NCBI GenBank assembly: GCA_025716815.1
Contig: JAIXMN010000034.1
Coordinates: 248,001 to 312,000 of the forward strand
Reading direction: 5' to 3'
Origin: Dichotomocladium elegans
Taxonomy: Eukaryota > Mucoromycota > Mucoromycetes > Mucorales > Lichtheimiaceae
Length of the DNA: 64,000 nt
Of this stretch, positions 10,950 through 21,094 are shown one piece after another. The position numbers were made by a program, and so were the translations under genes. The first letter of the stretch is position 1. Each line of letters begins with the position of its first letter. The notes below the pieces were generated by a model. The model ran no database searches. It saw only the letters and a list, made by a program, of their open reading frames with translations, and was not told the origin of the DNA.

Positions 10950-13015
10950 ATGACAGAAAGCCATAGTTCTAGTAGCAGTAGCAATGGGAATGGTAGTAGT
11001 AACAGCAGCAGTGGCAGTGGCAATGGTTGTGGCAGCAGTAGTAGCAACAGTAGTAGTAGTGGTGGTGGTGGCGGCGGTAATGGCGGTTGTAAGAGCTACA
11101 GTACATATATCAACTCAGGAAAACCGTCGACAATGGGCGATGAAGACAACGGCATTGGTAATGTTGATTCCCGCTATGTTTTGTTATCAACCCATCCATG
11201 TTTGAACATGTCAAGTTAATCACCTTCACGTGATTTTGATAGTCATTGTCAATGTCGAAAATGAGAGCGAGAGGATGCAATACCGGAGGGAGGACAAGAA
11301 GAAGCAGGTGCTGTGGCCAAGCAAAGTAATAGATCGACCATCATCGCAGGTGATCCTATCTGCCTCTGATACTGTATCGCAATCGCCGACGAGGACTACA
11401 ACGACAACCAAAGTCTCCAACACATCGACGTTGGCGAGTATCATGTAATGCGGTGGTCAGAGTTTGGAGATTGTGGAGGGAACGGCATATCACAAATGAC
11501 AATGCGCTTAAAATAGGCACCAACCAAATAAGTTGTGTGGTTGCTGGAACAGGGACGCTCGGTATTCCTCATGCGCTGAGCCGCTCAGGCTGGATCGGCC
11601 TTGTATTCCTGCTCCTAAGTTCGTTCATGGCCCAGTTTTGTGGGTGCATCTTAATTCGCTGCCTGTACTATCAGTCTGCTACTGGTAAACGGCGGCGACA
11701 TACTGGATTTCCTGACATCGGCATGGCTACCTTTGGCCGGCTTGGACATGTCATTGGCGTTACCTTTTCACTCTTGCTCCTCTTGTTCACGCCCACTTTG
11801 TACATCATTCTCGCAGGTGACAATGTATCCCGGTTGCTTGCCGCTGCAAGCATCGGAATAGGACGCAAAGCTTGCACATGGATTGTTTCTGCTATAGTCG
11901 GTATTCCGTTCGCACTCGTCCGAACCATGCGTGACGTGTCTTTTATGAGGTATATATATTATATATATATTATCAAGGTCTTCCGTAAGCTTTCTCGGAA
12001 CCGGCCAAAAACAAATGAAAATGGGATGTTACTTATCACTTAAATTCGCAACCACAGCTTCTTTGCCTCTATGGCGACTGTATGCCTATTACTCGTGGTC
12101 ATGACTGTGTCGGTCTCTAGCTACTCGGACCACGCTGCAAACTTTGTTCGCCATGACTTGGCCATTCCTGAAAATATCCCGATTGCGTTCAGCACTTTCA
12201 GCTTCTCGTATTGTGGCAATGTCATCTTCCCTCACCTGGAATCATCCATGGCTGAGCCAGAAAGCTGGCCTAAGGTATTACTGGTCTCGACGTTTGCGGT
12301 TACCATCATGTATCTTTTGATGGGGTTTCTTGGTTATCTTGTCTATGGGAGTAAGGTCGAGAATCCGGTGTATAACAGTCTCCCTGCTGGTAAAAGAAAA
12401 AAAATCCAAGACACAAAAAAGCACATTGACTGAACTAGCTCCTCGTCTACAGGTTCAGCTCAAAACGTTGCTATGCTGGTTGCCACGCTCCATGTCCTCC
12501 TGGCAGTTCCCATGTATCTCTATGTACTCACAGTCGGGATTGAGGACTGGCTCGGCTTGAACAGGAATAATTCGTTGTCATCTTATTCAAAAAGCGGCGA
12601 AGACGACGATGCATCTGATATGGCAGGAAAAAATCATCTCGCTCCCTTTTTAAATCGTTTTAGACAACGCCTGCAAACTTATCCCAGGACGACATGCATT
12701 CTTATTCGGACGATGGAGATCAGCTTTTGCGCCGTAGTTGCAATGCTCACGCCTTATTTCGCGGCGTTCATGAGTCTTCTCGGCACGATTGCGGCCGATT
12801 CCCTCACGTTTGTCCTTCCTTGCGTGTTTTGGGTCAAGCTTTCATGGCCGCGGCGACGAGAGTTCATGTTGGAGATCTTTGTCTGTGGGTGTATTGCTGT
12901 CATAGGCACATTCTGCGCCGTATTTGGCACGGTCGATGCGGTCCATGATTTTCTAAAGGAAATCCAGAAACACCCGCAACGAGCAACTGAAGTAACCGCC
13001 AGGTACCTAGTATAA
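10950..13015 (+). CDS. AVT-type amino acid transporter (Aa_trans family)
   Basis: Multi-pass amino acid/auxin permease family member, most like the fungal vacuolar AVT transporters that move neutral amino acids across the vacuole membrane. Exons 10950-11157, 11243-11437, 11517-11949, 12058-12389 and 12453-13015 encode 576 aa. Residues 5-55 are a Ser/Asn/Gly run encoded by AGT/AGC/GGT repeats, followed by a polar cytosolic N-tail. The core starts with CVVAGTGTLGIPHAL, the hallmark of transmembrane helix 1, then RSGWIGL; later helices include FSFSYCGNVIFPHLESSM and MYLLMGFLGYLVYG. Roughly ten to eleven hydrophobic segments are seen. The 11950-12057 intron contains an AT dinucleotide run next to its donor. 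Substrate and membrane are inference. Confidence 0.85.
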
Positions 13016-13466
13016 ATGGATCATTGATGCGGTTTACCCCACTCACCCCGGCCCCCATTTGGGTGCACACAGGAAGGGATAATATTCGAGCCAAATAGCC
13101 ATCTCCGATAAAAAGATTGTCATCCATTTCATATGCGTTTTAGCTTACTAAGATCCCCAGCTCGAGTTTGTTTCGAAAAATACATGAAGGTCCCCATTAT
13201 GTAGCTAGTTATGAGCATCAGCTTAAAAAGAGGTGATGTCGGATTACTGTTCATCTGCGGTCAGTAGGATTCCCCCCTTTCGATATCTCTGAAAATGACA
13301 GCTCTATCGTATTCAAAAAAAAGAAAAAAAGAATTACAATGGGCCCCTGGGAAATTCGGTGCTTGGATGCATATTTTTTTTTTCATATGATTACCACAAG
13401 GCACACGTCTTGGTCATCCCTTTTTCTTCCGTCTTCTCGTCCTTCTCTTTTTCTTACCTTTTCCCG
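13016..13466. other. intergenic, promoter side of the HADH gene
   Basis: Tandem gene spacing between the AVT transporter and the dehydrogenase. Contains A-runs near 13315-13330 and a pyrimidine-rich leader just before the start codon; no ORF of note. Confidence 0.6.
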
Positions 13467-14637
13467 ATGTCGCGTATCCTTTTTAGCCGTTCCCAGTTCG
13501 TCCTTGGCAAGCATGTGGGTCGATTCTCGACCACGGCAAATCAGCTCAAGGATATTCGCAATGTCACTGTCATCGGTGCTGGTCTCATGGGCTCGGGAAT
13601 TGTCCAGGTGGCAGCCCAGGCTGATTTCAAGGTGACTATGGTCGACACGACAGACGCTGCGCTGAAGAACGGCCAGAATATCATTGGGGCATCGATCAAA
13701 CGCGTGGCGCGCAAAAAGTTCCCTGAGAGTGCGGGCGACCAGCAGGCATACATTGACAAGGCGCTTGCTAACATCGTCGTCTCGACTGACCCGCTGAAGG
13801 ATATCGGCAGCACGGATCTTATCGTCGAGGCCATTGTTGAGAATATCGACATCAAACAGTCCCTGTTCAAGAACCTCGACTCGCACGCACCTGCGGACAC
13901 CATCTTCTGCTCGAACACCTCCTCCCTTTCGATCACCAAAATCGCCGAGGCCACCTCCGAAGCCCGCCGCAAGCAGTTTGCTGGTCTCCACTTTTTCAAT
14001 CCGGTCCCAGCCATGAAACTCGTCGAAATTGTCCGCACAAACGCAACCTCTGATGCAGTTTACAAGTCTCTTGTCGATTTTGCAAAGGCAACAGGCAAGA
14101 CCTCGGTGGAGTGCAAGGATACGCCTGGGTAAGCAAATAGGATCGAGTATAATAATGTGGGGTGGAGGGAAGTTAAAGCGGAGTTTTTCAACAAGGCTGA
14201 CCTGGTTTTTTTTTTTGGGGGGGGCGGAATTTAGCTTTATCGTGAATCGGCTGTTGGTTCCTTACATGATGGAAGCCTTCCGTATTTTGGAGCGCGGTGA
14301 AGCTAGCGCCAAGGATATTGACACTGCCATGAAGCTCGGCGCCGGTATGCCAATGGGTCCCTTGGAACTGTCTGATGTAAGTGGGGGTTGTGGAAAGCGT
14401 ATATCAAATATACATATGTATGTATGTATGTATGTATACACGGCCACTAAATCATATTCTTCTACTCCTGTATAGTTCGTTGGTCTCGATACCATGAAGT
14501 TCATTATGGATGGATGGGCTAAGGATAAGGCTCTGGATGAAGCTTTTGTTAAGCCATGCAAGGTGCTTGACGATCTTGTCAGAGATGGTCATCTTGGTCG
14601 CAAGTCTGGCAAGGGTGTATTCGATTATTCCAAGTAA
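13467..14637 (+). CDS. mitochondrial 3-hydroxyacyl-CoA dehydrogenase
   Basis: NAD-dependent oxidation of L-3-hydroxyacyl-CoA to 3-ketoacyl-CoA, third step of mitochondrial beta-oxidation (HADH family). Exons 13467-14128, 14235-14376 and 14476-14637 encode 321 aa. The N-terminus is Arg/Ser-rich (import signal), then the Rossmann motif [11 protein letters not shown] (about residues 35-45), [12 protein letters not shown], the catalytic His in [14 protein letters not shown] (about 175), and the C-terminal dimer domain with [36 protein letters not shown] and the closing KSGKGVFDY. Length and motif order match the vertebrate HADH type. Intron 2 contains a TATG tetranucleotide repeat (about 14413-14437). 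The start chosen is the first ATG giving the presequence. Confidence 0.93.
14413..14437. repeat. (TATG)n microsatellite in HADH intron 2
   Basis: Five to six TATG units between the donor at 14377 and the acceptor at 14475. Confidence 0.9.
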
Positions 14638-14761
14638 TGTACATATATGCATACACATAAAGAATGCATCTGTCATCTTCTGAATCAGAAGAAAAAGAAA
14701 AAGGCATCTGGATACTGTGGAAATTAAATAGAAGTAATTTATTAGAGAAGGTTAAAGGCTA

Positions 14762-16727
14762 TTACATGATCAGACATGGTGTATTCTGCTTCTTTTTTAG
14801 AAATGAATTTCGCGAGCGTGTAGAGGATGGAGCTGCTTCTGTAGATGTTGTGGGCTCTGGGTGGTATGGTAATTCTGGAGGAGGAGAAGGTAATTCAAGC
14901 TGCCCATCTTCGGTATGTGTTCTATCTTTGTCGATGGACGGACGTCTAGCCGTCCGTACTTGAACCGGGTCGGAATCTTCGATGCCCAACTCTCTTCGTT
15001 TTAATACTTGCTTTTCTTCGGCAGCAGTGAGTGGTGGTAGTGGTGGTGGTAACCATTGTGGTATCTGAGACTCAGTTGCATGGTGGCATTCGCGGTAGAG
15101 TTCATAGAAAAAGAGGTATCCGTCCCGGCTTAAATCTTCATAAATGGCCTCTTTATCGTCCTGCTGCAATGCTTTTACGCGCTGGGTAATTGCCAAATCG
15201 TCTGTAGCGAAGAGTTTGAGGAATCCATATTGTAAACACAAGCTTCATAGATGGGTGTTTCTTACCATGCTTCAGCCAAAAATCCTCGTTCTGCACGAAT
15301 GTCCGGGAATAGGCAATGTAATGGCCAGTATACGGCGCACTGCCTTTGTGGCATACCGCACTCCGCAGGCGCATGACAGCCTCGATTTTGCATCCGCACA
15401 CCTCACAGATCGGATCCTCTGCATTTTGATTCAGAAACCTGCTGAAGGGTATATTTGCGGGAACAATAACCCTTCGCTGGTCCTTGAGGTAGTTCCCTCG
15501 GGTAGTGCAATAATACCGCTTCAAGATAATGGGTAAGACCATGCGCGAATCGGGAAAAGAGCCACGATCTTGTGATTCGATTTGTACACCCTGCTCATTG
15601 ATACCGCTGTAAAAAGGTAGCAGTTCCAGGACCTGCCAGGCATTTACCGCCACTTCTTGATATCTCTCGGTCACCTTGGCCTTTGTCATGGACGACTGGC
15701 TCGCGACAGATTTAGGCGACTGCGGCGCAGTAGAGGACGATTCAGACTCATGCAAGTCGACTTGGCGCTTGACACCCGTAACGATGCTACTGTAGAAATA
15801 ATCGAGGAGAATGTTCTCAAGCCGTATATCGGCTTGCTTACCCACCGATGTCGCTATTCGGCTGGGCAACGAGAGCGAGAGCACGCGGTCCGTCATGACT
15901 CTGTCGTCGTCGTTATCCTTATTCGCACCGTGAAAGAGCCGCATTTGAAACTACATGCATGGGGTGTTTGTTAACACTTCAGTTCACAAAATGCTTGATT
16001 GCCAGCGTAAGGAATAAAGCCTGCATACCGGCAAGTATGGTAGATCAAAAGTTTCTGTCAGAAATAAAAGGAATTCGCTGGCATCCTCCTGCATCCAGGC
16101 GCCTCGGTCGTTCTGACCGTTCCACCCTGCAGCCTGGAGCGCCTCACGAAGACGCCGAACGATGTATAGGTTGACCAGGCCGCCTTTGCGGAGAGTATTG
16201 ACAAAAAGTCGAAGGGCAGCTTGAAGGATAGCCTTTTGAGGTTGATCAGCTGAGGTATCGTATGTGAGGAGCGGGTCGAATGCCTAAATATTCTTGTTGA
16301 GTGCCAAAAGAGGGAGCTAATAAAGAGAAAATACCGTAAGCGACTGGTACATTGCAAAGAGGAGTGCATCAATGTAACAGCTTGTGCCACCGTCATTCTC
16401 GGCGCCCTGGAGTTTCTGATTGTGATCGGGCGGGCCATGCAGAAGACCATGGTATGCCTCTTCATACTTGTCGAGCTCCAACATTGCCTGCTTTAGGTCC
16501 CAGTTATTGTTAGATAGAATCGCATGGATTTCCTCTTCTTTCAGTTTAAGGTTAAAAGTGTGATCGGCATAATCAGTGAGGGAAGACATCGACGAAAGTT
16601 GGCTTTTGCTGAGGTTCTTTCTCAAAAATGGGGGCGCTTGTTTGCTTGTCTTTCGTCTCGATGAAGACCATTTTTTTCGTATGGAATTATAAAATGGAGT
16701 TTTGGAATCCTTCAGTGACGACTTCAT
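14762..16727 (-). CDS. USP-type ubiquitin hydrolase with C-terminal CaaX box
   Basis: Cysteine protease that removes ubiquitin. Exons 16727-16335, 16283-16029, 15950-15266 and 15201-14762 encode 590 aa. The basic, Ser-rich N-terminus is followed by a short helical UBA-like segment (EEEIHAILSNNNWDLKQAM). The Cys box GTSCYIDALLFAMY puts the nucleophile at about Cys117; then MQEDASEFLLFL, a Cys-pair patch CEVCGCKI, and the His box TGHYIAYSR (about His426) with WLKHDDLAI closing the fold. The tail is proline-rich, then polybasic (FLKKKQNTP) and ends in the tetrapeptide CLIM before the stop, which fits the CaaX consensus for prenylation. No HADH-gene relation is evident; the two are convergent. 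Substrates unknown. Confidence 0.87.
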
Positions 16728-17412
16728 CGGCAAGCATTCTCATTCAGGAAAAGAAAGTAGAGACCGTTTTTTTTAGAACAAGTCAAAATGCCTTCAGCGG
16801 CGTTTGAGCGGTGGTGGCTCCCCACCCGTTTTAGCACATCAATAAGCTTTTGATGATTTCCCTGTTTCTGTTCTTTTTGCACTTGCATTGGTGGTTCTTC
16901 TTCACCGCACGCTCATACAGTGTGAAGGGATAGCGTAGACTCTCTCTTTTAGTGTATCAACAATTAAGACTTTATCTACTGCGTGCCGCTAGTTGAGTTC
17001 ATCAATGCACGTAAAAGCCTAGTGTACTCTTAATACGGAATGGCTTTCTGCTCTTGCCTCCTCCGTTTACGCTAAACTCTGCATTCTACGTTTTGCAGGT
17101 AGTAGGCAGCTATTTTTCTATATGAGAGGGATCGTGCATTGACCAATGATACGATCCACATGCTCTTTGCATAAAATATTGGAGACGCAGAAACTGGTGC
17201 AGGATGAGCAATTGACCACGCCATTGTGAGGCGGCCGGATCATTCGTGCGAAAGAACAAGATAGATTATACGCCTTGACCAAGGACCTAACTGATAAAGC
17301 TAGGTCGAGTTTTTGCGGGGTAGGAAAATAGGGTAATACTAATCACGTGCGTTTTGCCTCCTCTTAGTGCCGGCCATCTATTGCCTAATCTTATTCTCCC
17401 CTTCCCAAAGCA
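16728..17412. other. intergenic, divergent promoter region
   Basis: Shared upstream region of the deubiquitinase (-) and the GST (+). No ORF; no clear TATA box. A CACGTGCG-type motif occurs near 17345. Confidence 0.55.
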
Positions 17413-18373
17413 ATGGCGCCCATTCGTTTCTACGATCTTGAACTCGGCTCAATCCCAAAACAATTTTGGTCACCCAACACTTGCAAGACTCGGTTTGCTC
17501 TTAATTTCAAGGTGAGGCATATATCAGGGCAGAAACGCCTTCCTTCACCGCCAATCTCGGAAGCATCAACACCCGGCTGACTTAATCCCTTCGCGATTTT
17601 AGGGCATACCCTATGATACGGAGTGGTTGAGCTTTCAAGAAGTGCCCAAGGTTGTTCCCACTATTACGTAAGTGGAGCTCCAAGAAGGTAGATACCCTTT
17701 AACAAAATATGTTTTGCTGGCTCGCCGTTTAGCAAGTCGAAGGCATTCCCGACCGTACCTATCATCGTGGATATTGCACATGACAATCATGTTGTGCAAG
17801 ACTCGTGGGAAATCGCTCAGTATTTAGAAAAAGCGTATCCCGACACGCCCTCGCTTTTTCATGGCCAAATTGGCGTACATCTCTTTTTCCATGAATACTG
17901 CACTCGCAAACTGCTCCCCAAGATCTTTAAGCTTTGTGTTCTAACGATCCGCGATCGTATCACTCCCGAAAGTGCTCAGCAATGGTTCACAAAAACCAGA
18001 GAAAAGGCGTTCCGCATGCCGCTCGAGAAGTTCGCCGGAGACCCCAAAGATCACATGAAGGGTATCACTGAGTTACTCATCCCCATTGGGCGCGTGCTCA
18101 AACAACATCCTTATATTACTGGACACCAAGGTAAAATCCTTGCGAGAGAGAGAGAGAGATTCTTTCTACCAATATCTGATGCATCGACGGATAGCTGGCT
18201 GGGCTGATATCGTTCTTGCCGCCTATTTACAACTTTTCGTCATGCACCGCCCTGAGCTCTTTGATGCACTCGTGATCAATGATCCCAAGTACGGCTCGGC
18301 CTTTTCAGCCTGGTGGAAGCGCGTAGAAATATACAGAGGAAACCAGCCTCCCAGCGCGGCCGCCCGTCTGTAG
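17413..18373 (+). CDS. glutathione S-transferase, fungal beta-etherase-like class
   Basis: Cytosolic GST-fold protein. Exons 17413-17511, 17603-17667, 17733-18130 and 18195-18373 encode 246 aa. The N-terminal thioredoxin-like half has the signature IRFYDLELG, WSPNTCKTRFALNFKGIPY and a TVPIIVD strand-turn, close to the fungal etherase-like class (GTE), in which the WSPNTWKTRYALNFKG block is typical. Here Cys replaces the second Trp of that block, possibly of interest for glutathione chemistry. The C-terminal half is all-helical, with WADIVLAAYLQLF aligning to the conserved (S/G)xAD(I/F) helix. The last intron has a GA run. The reaction is unknown; family members conjugate or cleave aromatic or stress metabolites. 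Confidence 0.83.
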
Positions 18374-18975
18374 AGAAGTTTGCACCTATGAGTCACTTAA
18401 TGGGCCTTGAATTCAAGTTTTATATGTTGACTATATATAATGTGTGCATGCATGGCACTTTCCGTTGGAATGATACAGCGAAAAAGAGAAAAAGAGAGAA
18501 GTTAGACATGAATGACCATATCTAATGCCTACAATGGGAGAGGACGGAAAGAACATCAACTATCGCTGGCTGCCCCTTTTTGTTTCTTTTCTTTCATGCA
18601 GATAGAAAATTTGATATCGTCCTACGACACATACATGAGACTTTGCCTTATCGGGTATCAGGTGCTTAGCACATCCGATCACTTGGATTTTCCTAGAACG
18701 ATGGCGACCTGCACAACCATGACCAGGCCCTGGGATCATATCGCACTCTTCCGCAGAGATACTTATACATATATACATATATATATATATAGGGGAGGAA
18801 AACCGCCTCCCTCCGTCCCACTCCGTCATTGCAGCCAATCCGTCCATTCACATGCGGATGCCATCCGCTCATGGGATATCCCTGCTGATTAAAAAAAAAA
18901 CGATCTATAAAATGGGACCTCATCTGCCCATTGAGAACTTCTCTGGTCAAAAATCGACCTCCCCCTTTTATTTTC
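18374..18975. other. intergenic, no gene recognised
   Basis: AT-rich, with an alternating AT run at 18763-18791 and short overlapping ORFs on both strands that look like chance. Confidence 0.55.
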
Positions 18976-19641
18976 ATGATCATCGCCTTTGCTGAGACTT
19001 TCAATCAGGATGACGAAAAAACCCTCCCCATAGCCCCATCTAGACCGCTCATTTACGAAGACGACACAGAGTTCCCTCCCCTTAACCCGCTTAAGGAAGG
19101 ATGGCAGTTGATTAATGATGATACTTGGTTTGCCCACGAGCTCATTCAGGAAGCCGATGGCTGGGAGACTATTGCCCGCATCGGCAGCCTCCCCGATCCC
19201 CCACCTCCGCTTTATGTCGAGATTGCAAGCAAGAAGCCGCCAGCATTGGATCAGCTGCTGGTGATGCCCAACGAGCGAACGGGAGGAAAAGTCCCTCCGT
19301 CCCGTATTCGGCGACATTACTCATCTTCGATGAGTTGTGATGAAAGTAGCGAGCACAGCAGCAGCTGCAGCAATGACCTTGACCTCCATGGCCAGTATAA
19401 GTCGCCTCGACGACGCCAGCGACGTTCCATGTACATGGATACATCCATAAATCGACGTTATCCTCACCTTCGTCATCAAACTGCTCTGCATTCTCCGCCA
19501 CCGACCATCTCATCTGTGCTTGAAAAAGTCCATTTCAGGATGAAGGGCAAGCAGACCCACAGAACGATCAATAAGAAAACTGCTAAAGACTCAAAGCTTG
19601 CATTGGTGGAGCAAGGTTTAGACTGGACAGTATGCCACTAA
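18976..19641 (+). CDS. uncharacterised 221-aa protein
   Basis: Single-exon ORF from the ATG at 18976. I do not recognise the family. It starts MIIAFAETF and has a proline-rich acidic stretch (YEDDTEFPPLNPLKEGW), an aromatic segment WQLINDDTWFAHEL, a Ser-rich low-complexity patch (SSSMSCDESSEHSSSC), a strongly basic patch (SPRRRQRRS) and a lysine-rich C-terminus. This suggests a largely disordered protein, perhaps nuclear. The absence of introns is unusual for the neighbourhood but the frame is long and free of stops. Confidence 0.55.
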   Translation: MIIAFAETFNQDDEKTLPIAPSRPLIYEDDTEFPPLNPLKEGWQLINDDTWFAHELIQEADGWETIARIGSLPDPPPPLYVEIASKKPPALDQLLVMPNERTGGKVPPSRIRRHYSSSMSCDESSEHSSSCSNDLDLHGQYKSPRRRQRRSMYMDTSINRRYPHLRHQTALHSPPPTISSVLEKVHFRMKGKQTHRTINKKTAKDSKLALVEQGLDWTVCH

Positions 19642-20296
19642 GTAGAAAATATACTAATGCAATATAACACATATCAATGACATTTACCACCCTTGTCTGA
19701 TGATAATCATCTCGTTAACCTCCTCCACTAATCTAATACTGTAACATGGCTTCGTATCAAAGCACAGAAAGAGACAATTCATATGATGAAGAGGGTGGAC
19801 ATCGTTACGACAGGTGATAACATGATAAAAATGGGACCGGTCATGGGATGTGATGACAACACCTGGGCTGGAGAATGGGTGAGAGTGCCCTTGGTTGCTT
19901 CAGTCTTAGAAATGATAACTAGCGGCAGACACAGCGAGGGGGGCGTAGCCCTATACGTTTTTCCTTGTGTCTTGTTGGCTGCCATCTCTTATCACAAAAC
20001 TTTAATTGAAAATGTTCGTGGTCATTCGGGAGATTTTGTCTGACTTGCAGAGAGATAACGCTTTTGTTCCGACATGTCTGTCGCAGCTATCAAGAAGAGA
20101 CCGATGCGTATTCTATTCTGAGCATTTTCCCCCTGGTACAGCAAGAACATAATCATTGGATCATGTCTGTTTAGAATCGCAACATTAGTACACATACGTT
20201 ATATGCACAGGAGAACTTACTGCGTGGACTCAGTGACGATCTTGAACATTCTCAGAGAAGTACCCATCCTGTCTTTATGCAACTCGTGGGAATATC

Positions 20297-20317
20297 TTTT
20301 TTTTTTTAAAAAAAAAA
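20297..20317. repeat. poly-T/poly-A palindrome
   Basis: Eleven T followed directly by ten A; can form a hairpin or cruciform. A similar T9/A11 element is at 34486-34505. Confidence 0.9.
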
Positions 20318-20465
20318 GAAATCTCCTGGCATATGTCATGAGCGCGATAGAACAAGTGGAAGTGAGAGAGAGCAAAAGATAAGACTGCGTCTTATTTGTT
20401 ATTGTTTATACGTTTCGTGTGGGGAATCCACTGTGTTTTTGATAAACATAGGAACATTGGGTGCA

Positions 20466-20473
20466 TATATAAA
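20466..20473 (+). promoter_or_regulatory. putative TATA box
   Basis: TATATAAAT about 70 bp upstream of the ATG at 20537. Confidence 0.45.
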
Positions 20474-20536
20474 TCTCAAAGACACAACTTTTTTTTTCAT
20501 TCGACATTCGACTCTTTTTTCTTCTTGAACATTGCC

Positions 20537-21094
20537 ATGGTGACTTGCTTTTTACATTCGTTGCCTCCTCTTGCATCACTACCACACCGACCATTGGCCA
20601 CTTTGACAGCGTCAAGCAAAAGCGAGATTGTCCACGATGAAAAGAAAGGACAGCGCAGGTTTCTCTTCTCTAAGGCAGCAATGCTCGTTGCTCTCACGTC
20701 GTTCATGGATACCATGGTTACCATACTATGGTACGAAAAAGAAATCATTCATCCGCATGGAAGAAATCGAGCGCCCCTGCCTCCTTCGGCGGTCGCCCCG
20801 GTAAGGTACAGAGGCGATGGCGCACATACAGCCGCGTATGCTGTCACGGTAGATGTAGCAATAGCAACAAAGCCTGCAGCTCTGCAACAAGCACCGCGGT
20901 GGTCATTAACGCACACCTATGTTCGAGACATGAGAGTGAATCCTTCCGAGCTGAGGATGCTCGCTGCAGAATACAGCATGATGCACGATACAAAAATTAC
21001 ACGGCCCCTCCGGAACCGCCATTCTCTCAAACAGCGCCACGATAATTTCGTTTGGGGACGCCAAAGCCCTCTGCGCATCACGTCAAATTTATAA
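20537..21094 (+). CDS. uncharacterised 185-aa protein
   Basis: Single-exon ORF with a TATA-like motif about 70 bp upstream and an ATG in GCCATGG context. I do not recognise the family. A hydrophobic segment AAMLVALTSFMDTMVTILW (about residues 47-65) could be a signal anchor; the C-terminal half is basic and has a helical patch NPSELRMLAAEYSMMHDTK. No catalytic motif is seen. Promoter placement and frame length favour a real gene. Confidence 0.5.
   Translation: MVTCFLHSLPPLASLPHRPLATLTASSKSEIVHDEKKGQRRFLFSKAAMLVALTSFMDTMVTILWYEKEIIHPHGRNRAPLPPSAVAPVRYRGDGAHTAAYAVTVDVAIATKPAALQQAPRWSLTHTYVRDMRVNPSELRMLAAEYSMMHDTKITRPLRNRHSLKQRHDNFVWGRQSPLRITSNL

Larger units (their letters stand above)
19642..20536. 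other. intergenic with a long T/A palindrome
   Basis: No convincing gene. A run of 11 T followed by 10 A occurs at 20297-20317. A TATATAAAT motif at 20466-20473 lies about 70 bp before the next ORF. Confidence 0.55.

Noticed and set aside
13383..13991. Long minus-strand open frame over the HADH gene
   Set aside because: It is antisense to a well supported CDS with all family motifs; GC-rich codon third positions create it.
19783..20043. 86-codon plus-strand frame with ATG
   Set aside because: No similarity, and a minus-strand frame of equal quality overlaps it.
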